Shown: piece after piece, positions 1-8,475 of the stretch
Layout of the letters: each line of letters starts with the position of its first letter
Numbering within the stretch: position 1 is the stretch's first letter
Source: Paracoccus sp. MC1862
GTDB lineage: Bacteria; Pseudomonadota; Alphaproteobacteria; Rhodobacterales; Rhodobacteraceae
NCBI RefSeq assembly: GCF_016617715.1
Contig: NZ_CP067225.1
Span: 1,674,001-1,738,000 of the forward strand
Direction: 5' to 3'
Length of the DNA: 64,000 bases
The notes under the pieces: generated by a model
Database searches by the model: none
Told to the model about the DNA's origin: nothing
What the model saw: only the letters and a program-made list of their open reading frames with translations
Program-made: the position numbers and the translations under genes

Positions 1-577
1 AGCGGGTGTGGCGCATCGTCCATTCGCCCAGCACCGCGGCGATGGCGAATACGATGATCGGCCATGTCACCCAACCGATGCCGCCGAAATAGACCGGCCG
101 GTACAGCGCCCGCAGGTCCGAGCCGAGGCTGAGCGTGCCTCCGTCCGCAAGCCATGTGACAAGGCTGCGGAAGATGCCCATGGTGCCCAGCGTGACGATG
201 AAGGCCTCGATCCCCCAGCGGGTGACAAGCGTGCCGTTCAGCATCCCCGCCAACACGCCCCCGCCCAGCGCCACGCCCATGCCCATGCCCATCAGGACCG
301 TGCCCCAGTTCGCCTCGGTGATCGGCACCAGCGCATTCATCGCCATGATCGCGATGCCGGCAAGGAAAGCCGCCATGGACCCCACCGACAGGTCCAGCCC
401 GCCCTGCGTAATCACGAAGGTCATGCCGATGGCGATCAGCCCAGTGAAGGCCGAGCGCGCTGCCACGTTCGACAGGTTCGCGGGCGCAAGGAAGGCCGGG
501 TTCAGCAGCGCGCCGAGGATGAACAGCGCCACCAGCGCCAGAAGCGGCCCGAGGACATGCAGGTCGATGCGTCTCAT
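1..577 (-). CDS. Sugar ABC transporter permease (RbsC type), 3' part outside window
   Basis: Inner-membrane permease of a ribose/xylose/inositol-type importer (CUT2 class). The 192 visible codons begin MRRIDLHVLGPLLALVALFI and show hydrophobic helices plus the family segment GMTFVITQGGLDLSVGSMAA, which is the usual RbsC-like core motif. The ATG lies in an ATGA overlap with the stop of the ATPase gene upstream, so the two are translationally coupled. The C-terminal part, and probably the substrate-binding protein gene, lie beyond position 1. Family is clear; the transported sugar is not, though the associated dehydrogenase and isomerase suggest a cyclitol or an unusual hexose. Confidence 0.9.
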   Translation of the reverse strand, partial: MRRIDLHVLGPLLALVALFILGALLNPAFLAPANLSNVAARSAFTGLIAIGMTFVITQGGLDLSVGSMAAFLAGIAIMAMNALVPITEANWGTVLMGMGMGVALGGGVLAGMLNGTLVTRWGIEAFIVTLGTMGIFRSLVTWLADGGTLSLGSDLRALYRPVYFGGIGWVTWPIIVFAIAAVLGEWTMRHTR

Positions 578-2073
578 GCGGCCTTTCCTTCGGCGCCGAC
601 GCCCATGGCGAGGCGGACGATGTTTTCCTCGGTGATGGCCTCGCCCGCGACTTCCCCGGCTAGGCGGCCCTGCCGCATGACCAGCACGCGGTCGGCAAGG
701 CCCATGACCTCGGGCAGTTCCGACGAGATCACGATGACGCCCTTTCCCGCCCGCGCGAGTTCGCGGACGAAGCGGTAGATCTGCTGCTTGGTGCCGACGT
801 CGATGCCGCGGGTGGGTTCGTCGATGATGACGATCTCGGGCTCTGTCAGCATGGTCTTGGCGAGCAGCAGCTTTTGCTGGTTGCCTCCTGACAGCGCCCC
901 TGCGGGCATGGCGGCCGAGGCCGCGCGGATATCAAAGCGGCGCGTGGCTTCCTCCATCGCAACCGCCTCGCGCCTGCGATCGATGCGGAAGCCGAAGCGG
1001 TTGAGGGCCGAAAGCGTCAGATTCTCGGTCAGCGGCTTGTCGAGCAGCAGTCCGGCTTCCTTCCGGTCCTCGGTCAGATAGGCGATGCCTGCCCCCGTGG
1101 CGTCCTGCGGGTGGCGGATGGCGACCGGCTGGCCCGCGACATGGATCGTGCCCGTCGAGGCGCGCAGCCCCGCGATTCCCTCGGCCAGTTCGGTGCGGCC
1201 CGAGCCGACGAGACCCGCGATCCCTAGCACCTCGCCCCGGCGCAGGGTCAGGCTGGCGTCATGGACAGAGACGGTGCCCGGAACAGACAGGCGTTCCACC
1301 CGTAGCAGTTCCTCGCCATGCGCGGTGTCCTTCGGCGGGAAGATGCCGGACAGCTCGCGCCCGACCATGGCATTGGCCATGCCTTCCTCGGTCAACTCGC
1401 CCCGCAGCGCCCGGCGCACCACGCTGCCGTCGCGCAACACGGTGATGCGGTCGGCCAGCCGCGCGACCTCGTCCAGACGGTGCGAGCAGAACATCAGCGC
1501 CACGCCTTCCTCCCGCAGCCGATCGACCTGAGCATAAAGCGCATCCACCTCGCGGTGGGTCAGCGCGGCCGAGGGCTCGTCCATGATGAGGACGCGCGCC
1601 CGCCGCGACAGCGCCTTGGCGATCTCGACCATCTGCCGGTCGGGAACCGACAGCATGCGGATCGGGGCGCCGGGGCTGATCGTGGTGTCGAGCCGCTTGA
1701 GCAGTTCCGCCGCCCGCTCGCGCATCGCGGCATGATCCAGCCGCGCTCCACGCGTCAGTTCGCGGCCGAGGAAGATGTTGGCAGCAACCGACAGGTCGGG
1801 AACGAGATTGAATTCCTGATGGATCACGACGATGCCCGCGGCCTCGGCCTCGGGTCCGCTGCGGTAGCGGGCGGGTTGGCCGTCCAGAAGCACCTGCCCC
1901 GAGGTCGGCGCAAGGAAGCCGCCGAGGATCTTCATGATCGTGGACTTGCCGGCGCCGTTTTCCCCGATCAGGGCGTGGACCTCGCCCGTGCTCAGCGCCA
2001 GATCGACGCCGTGCAGAACCTCGACGGGGCCGAAGCTCTTGGTGACGGCTTCAAGCGCAAGGACGGGCGTCAC
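574..2073 (-). CDS. Sugar ABC transporter ATP-binding protein (RbsA type, two ABC domains)
   Basis: Cytoplasmic ATPase of 499 residues, the normal length of duplicated RbsA/XylG/MglA proteins. The first domain has Walker A GENGAGKST (residues 37-45) and a Walker B ending IMDEPSAAL; the second has a relaxed P-loop (GLVGSGRTE), signature LSGGNQQK and Walker B VIIDEPTRGID, the asymmetry normal for this family. I chose the GTG start at 2073 because it forms a GTGA overlap with the stop of the upstream dehydrogenase and gives the usual short N-terminus; an in-frame ATG at 2091 is an alternative. Third gene of the minus-strand operon starting at 4222. Confidence 0.93.
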   Translation of the reverse strand: MTPVLALEAVTKSFGPVEVLHGVDLALSTGEVHALIGENGAGKSTIMKILGGFLAPTSGQVLLDGQPARYRSGPEAEAAGIVVIHQEFNLVPDLSVAANIFLGRELTRGARLDHAAMRERAAELLKRLDTTISPGAPIRMLSVPDRQMVEIAKALSRRARVLIMDEPSAALTHREVDALYAQVDRLREEGVALMFCSHRLDEVARLADRITVLRDGSVVRRALRGELTEEGMANAMVGRELSGIFPPKDTAHGEELLRVERLSVPGTVSVHDASLTLRRGEVLGIAGLVGSGRTELAEGIAGLRASTGTIHVAGQPVAIRHPQDATGAGIAYLTEDRKEAGLLLDKPLTENLTLSALNRFGFRIDRRREAVAMEEATRRFDIRAASAAMPAGALSGGNQQKLLLAKTMLTEPEIVIIDEPTRGIDVGTKQQIYRFVRELARAGKGVIVISSELPEVMGLADRVLVMRQGRLAGEVAGEAITEENIVRLAMGVGAEGKAA

Positions 2074-3170
2074 GGCTGCACCCTGATCCATGCGCCGTCC
2101 TGAGCGGCAGATTCCTGCGCGGCGGCAATGAAAGCCATGCCGGACAGCCCGTCCGAAAGGCCGGGGATACGGTCCAGATGCGTATCGTCGCCCCGGATCA
2201 CGGCGGCGATGTCGGTATAAAGATTGGCAAAGGCTTCCAGATAGCCCTCGGGATGTCCCGGCGGCGTGCGGAAGGACCCCGAGCGGTCCCGTGCCCGCGT
2301 CAGCACATGGGCCACGCCGTCTGCCGTGGTCATCACCAGCCGCTCGGAGTCGTCCAGCCGCCATTCCAGCGAAGCGTCGGTTCCGAAGACACGCAGCGAC
2401 AGCCCGCCCTCCTCTCCCACGGCGACCTGGCTGCACCACAGCCCGCCTTTGGCGCCCGAGGCATAGCGCAGCGCCACCCGCGCATCGTCATCGACGCGGC
2501 GGCCCGGCACTATGCTGGAAAGGTCGGCCGAGATGCTGTCCGGCACCTGCCCCGTCACGAAAGCCGCAAGCTGCCAGGCATGGGTGCCGATGTCGCCCAG
2601 CGCCCCCGCCCCCGCCTGCGCCGGATCGGTGCGCCAGTCGGCCTGTTTTGAGCGCACATCCTCGGACAGCCAGCCCTGCAGGAACTCGGCCTGCACCAGC
2701 CGCAGGGTGCCGATGCCGCCTTCGGCCACAATGGCGCGGGCCTCGCGCACCATCGGATGGGCGCAGTAGTTGTGGGTCAGGAAGAACCGCGCCCGGCTGC
2801 GGGCCACTGCCTCGGCGATCTGCCACGCCTGATCCTGCGTGGCGGCCACGGGCTTGTCGCAGATGACGTGGATGCCTGCGTCGAGGAAGGCCACGGCCAC
2901 CGCCGCGTGCAGGTGGTTGGGCGTGACGATGGCGACGGCATCGATCCCGTCAGGGCGCGCCGCTTCCTCGGCCGCCATCCGCCGGAAATCGGCATAGCTG
3001 CGTTCCACCCCAAGCGCCCGCGCCGAAGCTTCGGCCCGCGCGGGATCGGATGACAACGTCCCGGCCACCAGCCGGAACTGCCCGTCCATCCGCGCGGCGA
3101 TGCGGTGGATGGCGCCGATGAAGGCGCCCTCGCCGCCGCCGACCATGCCGAGGCGGATCGGCTGGCTCAT
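2070..3170 (-). CDS. Gfo/Idh/MocA family NAD(P)-dependent oxidoreductase
   Basis: A 366-residue dehydrogenase of the glucose-fructose oxidoreductase / inositol dehydrogenase family, expected to oxidise a sugar or cyclitol in the cytoplasm. The N-terminus carries a Rossmann nucleotide motif, GMVGGGEGAFIG, and a CDKPVA segment corresponding to the family's conserved EKP motif. ATG at 3170 overlaps the isomerase stop (ATGA). Within an operon that also encodes a TIM-barrel isomerase and a CUT2 importer, it most likely performs an early oxidation of the imported sugar. The exact substrate cannot be read from sequence. Confidence 0.9.
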   Translation of the reverse strand: MSQPIRLGMVGGGEGAFIGAIHRIAARMDGQFRLVAGTLSSDPARAEASARALGVERSYADFRRMAAEEAARPDGIDAVAIVTPNHLHAAVAVAFLDAGIHVICDKPVAATQDQAWQIAEAVARSRARFFLTHNYCAHPMVREARAIVAEGGIGTLRLVQAEFLQGWLSEDVRSKQADWRTDPAQAGAGALGDIGTHAWQLAAFVTGQVPDSISADLSSIVPGRRVDDDARVALRYASGAKGGLWCSQVAVGEEGGLSLRVFGTDASLEWRLDDSERLVMTTADGVAHVLTRARDRSGSFRTPPGHPEGYLEAFANLYTDIAAVIRGDDTHLDRIPGLSDGLSGMAFIAAAQESAAQDGAWIRVQP

Positions 3171-4222
3171 GACAGTCCCAGTGCGGCGGCAATGGCCGCG
3201 CGGTCCGTCCCCTGCGCGGCGAAGTCGTCGAAAGCCTGTGGCGTGGTTCGGATGATGTGGCGGCGGACGAACTCCGCCCCTTCCCGCGCGCCATCCTCGG
3301 GATGCTTCAGCGCGCATTCCCACTCGACCACCGCCCAGCCGGGGAAGTCGTATTGCGCCAGCTTGGAAAACACCTGTGCGAAATCCACCTGCCCGTCGCC
3401 GGGGCTGCGGAAGCGGCCTGCCCGGTCCACCCAAGGCTGGTAGCCGCCATAGACGCCCTGTCGGCCGGTCGGGCGGAACTCGGCGTCCTTGACGTGGAAC
3501 ATGCGGATGCGGTCGTGGTAGATGTCGATGTTCTGCAGGTAGTCGAGCTGCTGCAGCACGTAATGCGACGGGTCATAAAGCATGTTCGCCCGAGGATGCT
3601 GACCGACCCGGTCAAGGAACATCTCGAACGTCACGCCGTCGTGCAGGTCCTCGCCGGGATGGATCTCGTAGCAGACATCGACGCCGTTTTCCTCGGCGAG
3701 GTCCAGCAGGGGTCGCCAGCGCTCGGCCAGCGTGTCGAAGGCGGTTTCCACCAGCCCCGGTGCCCGCTGCGGCCACGGATAGAGATAGGGCCACGCCAGA
3801 GCGCCCGAGAAGGTCGCCATTGCATCCAGCCCCAGCAGGCGGCTGGCGCGGATGGTCTTTCCGACCTGATCCACAGCCCATTCCTGCCGCGCCTTGAGGT
3901 TGCCGCGCAGCGCCTCGGGCGCGAAGGCGTCGAAAGCGGCGTCATAGGCCGGATGGACGGCGACAAGCTGGCCCTGCGTGTGGCAGGAAAGCTCGGTCAC
4001 TTCGACGCCGTTCTCGCGGGCGATGCCAAGGAACTCGTCGCGCCAGTCCTGCGATTCGACCGCGCGATCCAGATCGAACAGCCGCATGTCGCCCGAGGGC
4101 ACCTGCACGCCCTTGTAGCCCAGCGAACCCGCCCAGGCGGTGATGGACCTCCAGTCGTTGAAGGGAGCCTTGTCCGACACGAATTGCGCCAGAAACAGGC
4201 CGGGGCCCTTGATCGTCCGCAT
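3167..4222 (-). CDS. Sugar phosphate isomerase/epimerase (xylose isomerase-like TIM barrel)
   Basis: First gene of the sugar operon, 351 residues, AP-endonuclease-2 / xylose-isomerase-like TIM barrel. Likely metal-binding acids and histidines fall at barrel strand ends: CYEIHPGE, LYDPSH, FHVKDAEF and VVEWECA. The ATG at 4222 follows a strong GGAGGAGGAAGA ribosome binding site, so I prefer it to an upstream in-frame start. Such proteins isomerise or epimerise free or keto sugars and frequently pair with Gfo/Idh dehydrogenases, as here. Probably controlled by the LacI protein divergently encoded at 4327. Confidence 0.9.
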   Translation of the reverse strand: MRTIKGPGLFLAQFVSDKAPFNDWRSITAWAGSLGYKGVQVPSGDMRLFDLDRAVESQDWRDEFLGIARENGVEVTELSCHTQGQLVAVHPAYDAAFDAFAPEALRGNLKARQEWAVDQVGKTIRASRLLGLDAMATFSGALAWPYLYPWPQRAPGLVETAFDTLAERWRPLLDLAEENGVDVCYEIHPGEDLHDGVTFEMFLDRVGQHPRANMLYDPSHYVLQQLDYLQNIDIYHDRIRMFHVKDAEFRPTGRQGVYGGYQPWVDRAGRFRSPGDGQVDFAQVFSKLAQYDFPGWAVVEWECALKHPEDGAREGAEFVRRHIIRTTPQAFDDFAAQGTDRAAIAAALGLS

Positions 4223-4259
4223 TCTTCCTCCTCCACCCGAGGGAAAGGCAAGCACGGGA

Positions 4260-4273
4260 TGAAATCGTTTTCA
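4260..4273. promoter_or_regulatory. Candidate LacI-family operator
   Basis: TGAAATCGTTTTCA is a 14-bp near-perfect palindrome with a central CG, matching the common LacI-family pattern TGAAANCGNTTTCA. It lies in the 104-bp divergent intergenic region, 38 bp upstream of the isomerase start and 53 bp upstream of the lacI-type gene, so it can control both directions. Seen directly; binding is inferred. Confidence 0.65.
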
Positions 4274-4326
4274 AGAACTATCTGATGGACTTGCGAGACA
4301 TGGTGAACAGGCCCTAGCCTGCGCTC

Positions 4327-5331
4327 ATGACACAAGATACGCACTCTCAGGTCCGCCTGACTGACGTGGCCCGCCGCGCCGGAGTTTCGCCCGCGACGGT
4401 CAGCCGGGTATTGTCGCGCCCGGAACTCGTGTCCCCCGCCATGCGCGAGGCGGTGATGCAGGCCGTCACCGCCACCGGCTACCGGATGAACCAGGCGGCG
4501 CGGAACCTTCGCAAGCAGCGGACGGGGGCAGTGGTGGCGCTGGTCCCGAACCTCGGCAATCCGTTCTTCGCCAAGATCCTTGCCGGCATGGGGCAGGAGT
4601 TGAACGCGGCGGGATTCGACCTGCTGGTGGGCGACACGATGGACGAGGGCGGGCGGCACCGGGCGCTGGACCGCTTCCTCGACCCCTCGCGGGCCGACGG
4701 GATCATCCTGCTGGACGGGCAGGTGACGCAGGCCGACCTTGCCGCGCTGCCGCAGGCGCCGCCGCTGGTCATGGCCTGCGAATGGATCGAGGGCAGCGCG
4801 GTGCCCTGCGTCGTGCTGGACAACGCGCTGGGGACGGAACTCGCCGCCCGGCACCTGCGTGAGCTTGGGCACCAGCGGATCGGCTGGATCGGCGGCCCGC
4901 CCGGCAATGTGCTGCACAAGGCGCGGCTGGAGGGGCTGGCCCGCGTGCTGGGGAAGGTGCCGCCGGGCTATCCCGGCGACTTCTCTCTGCAATCGGGGAC
5001 TCGGGCGGCGCAGATCTGGCTTGCAGGGGCCTCTGCCCTGCGCCCCACCGCCATCGTCGCCTTCAGCGACGAATTGGCGGCGGGCTTCATGGGCGAGGTG
5101 CAGCGCCACGGGGTCGTGGTGCCGCGCGACGTGTCGGTGATCGGCTTCGATGGGATCGAGTGGGTGGCTCACCTGCCGACCCCCCTGACCACCATCCGCC
5201 AGCCCAAGCGCGACCTCGGCCGCACCGCCGCCCGCACCCTGATCCGCCGGATCAACGGGGAGCCCATCGCCGCCCGCGAGGTGCTGAGGCCGGAACTGGT
5301 CCTGCGCGCCTCGACCGCGCCGCCGGCCTAG
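4327..5331 (+). CDS. LacI family transcriptional regulator
   Basis: A 334-residue repressor with an N-terminal LacI helix-turn-helix (VRLTDVARRAGVSPATVSRV, residues 9-28) and the hinge, followed by a periplasmic-binding-protein-like effector domain (VVALVPNLGNPFFAKIL onward). It is divergent from the sugar operon and separated from it by a palindrome of LacI type, so local control of the importer genes is the natural reading. Its TAG stop overlaps the TAG stop of the convergent PQQ-dehydrogenase gene in the four bases CTAG. Confidence 0.95.
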   Translation: MTQDTHSQVRLTDVARRAGVSPATVSRVLSRPELVSPAMREAVMQAVTATGYRMNQAARNLRKQRTGAVVALVPNLGNPFFAKILAGMGQELNAAGFDLLVGDTMDEGGRHRALDRFLDPSRADGIILLDGQVTQADLAALPQAPPLVMACEWIEGSAVPCVVLDNALGTELAARHLRELGHQRIGWIGGPPGNVLHKARLEGLARVLGKVPPGYPGDFSLQSGTRAAQIWLAGASALRPTAIVAFSDELAAGFMGEVQRHGVVVPRDVSVIGFDGIEWVAHLPTPLTTIRQPKRDLGRTAARTLIRRINGEPIAAREVLRPELVLRASTAPPA

Positions 5332-6425
5332 GGCGTCAGCCGCAGCAGCCGCCCGCCGCGTCCGTCCTCGATCAGCCAGACCGCGCCCTCCGGGGACACC
5401 GCCACGTCGCGGATGCGGGCGCCCATGTTCCAGCGTTCCGCCTCGGCCGCGCGTCCGTCACGGCCCACGACCGCCCGCACAAGCGCCTGCCCGGACAGCG
5501 CGCCGATCAGCGCCGAGCCGTTCCAGCCCGGGAACATCGCGCCCTGATGGAAGACCAACCCGGCCGGCGAGATCACGGGCGCCCACGACAGGGACGGCCC
5601 CGCGAAGTCGGGCCGCGTCGCATGGTCCGGGATCGGCCGCCCGTCATAATGGTTGCCGTTCGACACAACCGGCCAGCCGTAGTTCGCACCGGGACGGATC
5701 AGGTTCAACTCGTCGCCGCCCCGAGGTCCCATCTCGTGCGACCACAGCCTCCCGTCCGGCGCGAAGGCCAGCCCATAGGGATTGCGGTGCCCCGTGGTCC
5801 ATGTCTGCCCCCGGATGCCGCCCTGTCGCGCCCAAGGATTGTCACGGGGCGTCGAGCCGTCGAGGTTCAGCCGCAGGATCTTGCCACGGCCCTGATCCGG
5901 GTCCTGCGCGCTGGCGGGCTGCATCCGGTCGCCCACGGTCAGGAACAGGTGCCGCCCCCGCGGGTCGAAGGCGATGATGCCGCCGGGCTGGCCGCCGCCT
6001 CCTCCCGGCGCCTGCCGCCACACCGCGCCGAGATCGGCCAGCGCCGCGCGGTTTCCCGAGACCGTCAGCCGCGCACGTGCCAGCACCAGCCGGCCGCCCT
6101 GCGCGGGCTCGACATAGGTGAAGAAGACGCGGGCCGAGCGGCTGAAATCGGGGCTTGCCGCGATGTCCAGCAACCCGTTCTGGCCGGATGCGAGCACGCG
6201 CGGGACATTCGCCACCGGAACCTTCTCGCCGCGCTGGCTGACAAGGAAGACGCGGCCGGGCTTTTCCGTCACCAGCATCCAGCCGCCGGGCAGGAAGCCT
6301 ATGGCCCAAGGACGGTCGAAACGGGCAACCGCCTGCACGGTGAAGGGCTGCCGCGCCTGCGCCATGGCAGGCATGGCTCCCATCGCCGCGGGCAGGGTCA
6401 GGGCAAGGAAGCTGCGACGGTCCAT
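5328..6425 (-). CDS. PQQ-dependent aldose sugar dehydrogenase, periplasmic (YliI/Asd type)
   Basis: A 365-residue soluble glucose/sorbosone-dehydrogenase-family beta-propeller. The N-terminus MDRRSFLALTLPAAMGAMPA reads as a signal peptide, with RR suggesting Tat export. Family segments include AIGFLPGGWMLVTEKPGR and GQNGLLDIAASPDF. The ATG at 6425 is preceded by GGAGGC. In this family PQQ is the cofactor and aldoses are oxidised in the periplasm; the same window encodes full PQQ biosynthesis at 14633-17777, so the cofactor can be made locally. Convergent with the LacI gene, sharing the CTAG stop overlap. Confidence 0.9.
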   Translation of the reverse strand: MDRRSFLALTLPAAMGAMPAMAQARQPFTVQAVARFDRPWAIGFLPGGWMLVTEKPGRVFLVSQRGEKVPVANVPRVLASGQNGLLDIAASPDFSRSARVFFTYVEPAQGGRLVLARARLTVSGNRAALADLGAVWRQAPGGGGGQPGGIIAFDPRGRHLFLTVGDRMQPASAQDPDQGRGKILRLNLDGSTPRDNPWARQGGIRGQTWTTGHRNPYGLAFAPDGRLWSHEMGPRGGDELNLIRPGANYGWPVVSNGNHYDGRPIPDHATRPDFAGPSLSWAPVISPAGLVFHQGAMFPGWNGSALIGALSGQALVRAVVGRDGRAAEAERWNMGARIRDVAVSPEGAVWLIEDGRGGRLLRLTP

Positions 6426-6462
6426 ATCGCCTCCGGTCACGGGGTGCCGTGTGGCCAGGGAA

Positions 6463-6508
6463 GCCACCCGTGCCACAGGCCAGTGTGACACGGGCCGGCA
6501 CGGGTGGC
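6463..6508. repeat. 12-bp perfect inverted repeat in the 302-bp gap 6426-6727
   Basis: GCCACCCGTGCC (6463-6474) and GGCACGGGTGGC (6497-6508) are perfect inverted arms with a 22-base loop. It sits just upstream of the PQQ-dehydrogenase start on one strand and 220 bp before pxpB on the other. No T-run follows, so a classical terminator is unlikely; an operator or leader hairpin is possible. I see nothing else convincing in 6426-6727. Confidence 0.55.
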
Positions 6509-6727
6509 GAGGTTTTCGCCCTTCCCGTATGTTCGGCCTCCGATACGCGAGAGAGCAACAGCGCGGGATGTTCGCGGCTGGCCTGCCGACACGTTGCACG
6601 CGCCTTTACAGGAAAGCACCCCGCGGTGCCCCTCTTGTGGTCTGGCGCCAAGCTGGTTGATCCTCGCGGACATGATACCGACCGACCAACCCTCGAGCTT
6701 CCCTCCGACCGCTTTGCCGGTGTTGGC

Positions 6728-7459
6728 ATGACCACTCCCGACTGGCCGAGAATCGCGCTGACCGGCATCGACGGAATTGCCGTCACCTTCGCCGCGCGGC
6801 TGACCGAGCCCGCGAACCGTGCAGCGCTGGCCCTGCGCGCCGCCGTCGAGGCGGCAGGCTGGCCCGAGGTGCAGGAAACGGCGGCCTCGCTCGTCTCGGC
6901 CTACCTGCGGGTCGATCCGCTTTGCGACATGACTCCGCTGGTGGCACGGCTGCGGGCGCTGGTCGCCTCACGCGACTGGACCGCCGCGCCGCTGCCCGAG
7001 GACCGCAAGCTTATCCGCATCCCCACCTGCTATGACAGCCTCCATGCCCCGCAGCTTGACGAAGCGGCCGAGCTTGCCGGGCTGACCCGCCCGCAGGCGA
7101 TCGAGGCGCTGGCGACCTCGTCCCTGCGGGTGCTGACCATCGGCTTCGCCCCGGGCCAGCCCTATATCGGCGAACTGCCGCCCGAATGGGACATCCCCCG
7201 CCTGCGCGAACTGACCCCACGGGTTCCGGTAGGGGCGCTGACAGTCGCGATCCGGCAACTGGTGCTGTTCGCGGTCGAGGCGCAGACCGGCTGGCGCCAT
7301 GTCGGGCAGACCGCCGCGCGGCCTTTCGATCCTGCCGCCCCGCAGCCCTTCCTGCTGCGCCCGGGCGATGCGCTGGCCTTCCCTCCGGTGGATGCCGACC
7401 GGCTGGAGGCCCTGATGCGCGATCCGACCGGCGGCATCACCATCGAGACCGCGCCATGA
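6728..7459 (+). CDS. pxpB: 5-oxoprolinase subunit B (KipI-like)
   Basis: A 243-residue carboxyltransferase-domain subunit 1 (KipI/YbgJ) protein. The C-terminal half contains the family stretch TIGFAPGQPYIGELP and ends IVIE-like (GGITIETAP). In the PxpABC complex it acts with PxpC and PxpA in ATP-dependent hydrolysis of 5-oxoproline (pyroglutamate) to glutamate. The ATG at 6728 has only a weak ribosome binding site; upstream in-frame codons are not protein-like. It overlaps pxpC by ATGA, and the order B-C-A in one operon is the standard arrangement. Confidence 0.92.
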   Translation: MTTPDWPRIALTGIDGIAVTFAARLTEPANRAALALRAAVEAAGWPEVQETAASLVSAYLRVDPLCDMTPLVARLRALVASRDWTAAPLPEDRKLIRIPTCYDSLHAPQLDEAAELAGLTRPQAIEALATSSLRVLTIGFAPGQPYIGELPPEWDIPRLRELTPRVPVGALTVAIRQLVLFAVEAQTGWRHVGQTAARPFDPAAPQPFLLRPGDALAFPPVDADRLEALMRDPTGGITIETAP

Positions 7460-8475
7460 GCCTGCTCGTCCTGTCCTCGAACCCCGGCGTCACCATCCAG
7501 GACCGGGGCCGTCCCGGCTGGCTGGCGCAGGGGCTGTCGCGCGGGGGCGCGGCCGACCCGGTGGCGCTGGCCGAGGGCGCGGCGCTGCTGGGGCAGCCGG
7601 ATAATCTTGCAGTGGTCGAGCTTGCCGGGGCACCCGCCCGCTTCCGCGTGACTGCGCCGGCAAGGTTGGCACTGACGGGCGCTCCCTTCCGCGCCATTCT
7701 GAGGGATGGCGAGGAACGCCCGCTTGACTGGAACGCGATCCATCTGCTGCCCGCCGGATCGGAACTGGCGCTGTATCCCATCGAAGGCGGCTTTGCCTAT
7801 CTTGCGCTTGGCGGGGGGATCGAGACGCCGCTGATCCTCGGCGCGCGTTCGGCGCATCTGGCGGCGGAGATCGGAGGGCCTCTTTCGGTCGGCGGGGAAC
7901 TGCCGCTCGGCCCCGATTCGGGCGAAGCGGCCGATCTGGCGCTGGACCCCCTGCCCCGCTTCGGCGGCGGCGAGATCCGGGTGGTGGAAAGCCTGCAGAC
8001 CGCGCTTTACCCGCCCGCCGAGATCGCGCGGTTCCAGCGCAGCACCTTCCGCCGCGACGCACGCGGCAACCGCATGGGCGTGCGGCTGACCCCCGAGGGC
8101 GGCGGCTTCGAGCTTGCGGGCGGGCTTTCGGTCGTCTCCGAGATCGTCCAGCCGGGCGACATCCAGATCACCGGCGACGGCACGCCCTTCGTCCTGCTGA
8201 GCGAGTGCCAGACGACCGGCGGCTATCCCCGCATCGCCACCGTCCTGCCCTGCGACCTGCCGCGCGTGGCGCAGGCCCCGCCCGGCGCGGCGCTGACCAT
8301 CCGCTTCGTCACGCGGAACGAAGCCCGCAAGGCAATGGCGGATCACGCGCAGGCGCTGGCGTCGTTGCGCGGGCGGGTGCGGCCGAGGTTGCGAGACCCA
8401 TGGGCGGTGCCCGACCTGCTGGGCTACAACCTGATCGGCGGCGTCGTCAGCGCCCATGAAGGAGACGGACCATGA
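7456..8475 (+). CDS. pxpC: 5-oxoprolinase subunit C (KipA-like, biotin-dependent carboxyltransferase family)
   Basis: A 339-residue KipA/YbgK family protein starting MSLLVLSSNPGVTIQDRGRP, a hallmark N-terminus, with the downstream family motifs NRMGVRL and LLSECQTTGGYP. Cytoplasmic partner of PxpB; the two form the carboxyltransferase-like module that phosphorylates or activates 5-oxoproline before hydrolysis by PxpA. Start and stop overlap both neighbours by four bases, showing tight coupling. Confidence 0.93.
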   Translation: MSLLVLSSNPGVTIQDRGRPGWLAQGLSRGGAADPVALAEGAALLGQPDNLAVVELAGAPARFRVTAPARLALTGAPFRAILRDGEERPLDWNAIHLLPAGSELALYPIEGGFAYLALGGGIETPLILGARSAHLAAEIGGPLSVGGELPLGPDSGEAADLALDPLPRFGGGEIRVVESLQTALYPPAEIARFQRSTFRRDARGNRMGVRLTPEGGGFELAGGLSVVSEIVQPGDIQITGDGTPFVLLSECQTTGGYPRIATVLPCDLPRVAQAPPGAALTIRFVTRNEARKAMADHAQALASLRGRVRPRLRDPWAVPDLLGYNLIGGVVSAHEGDGP

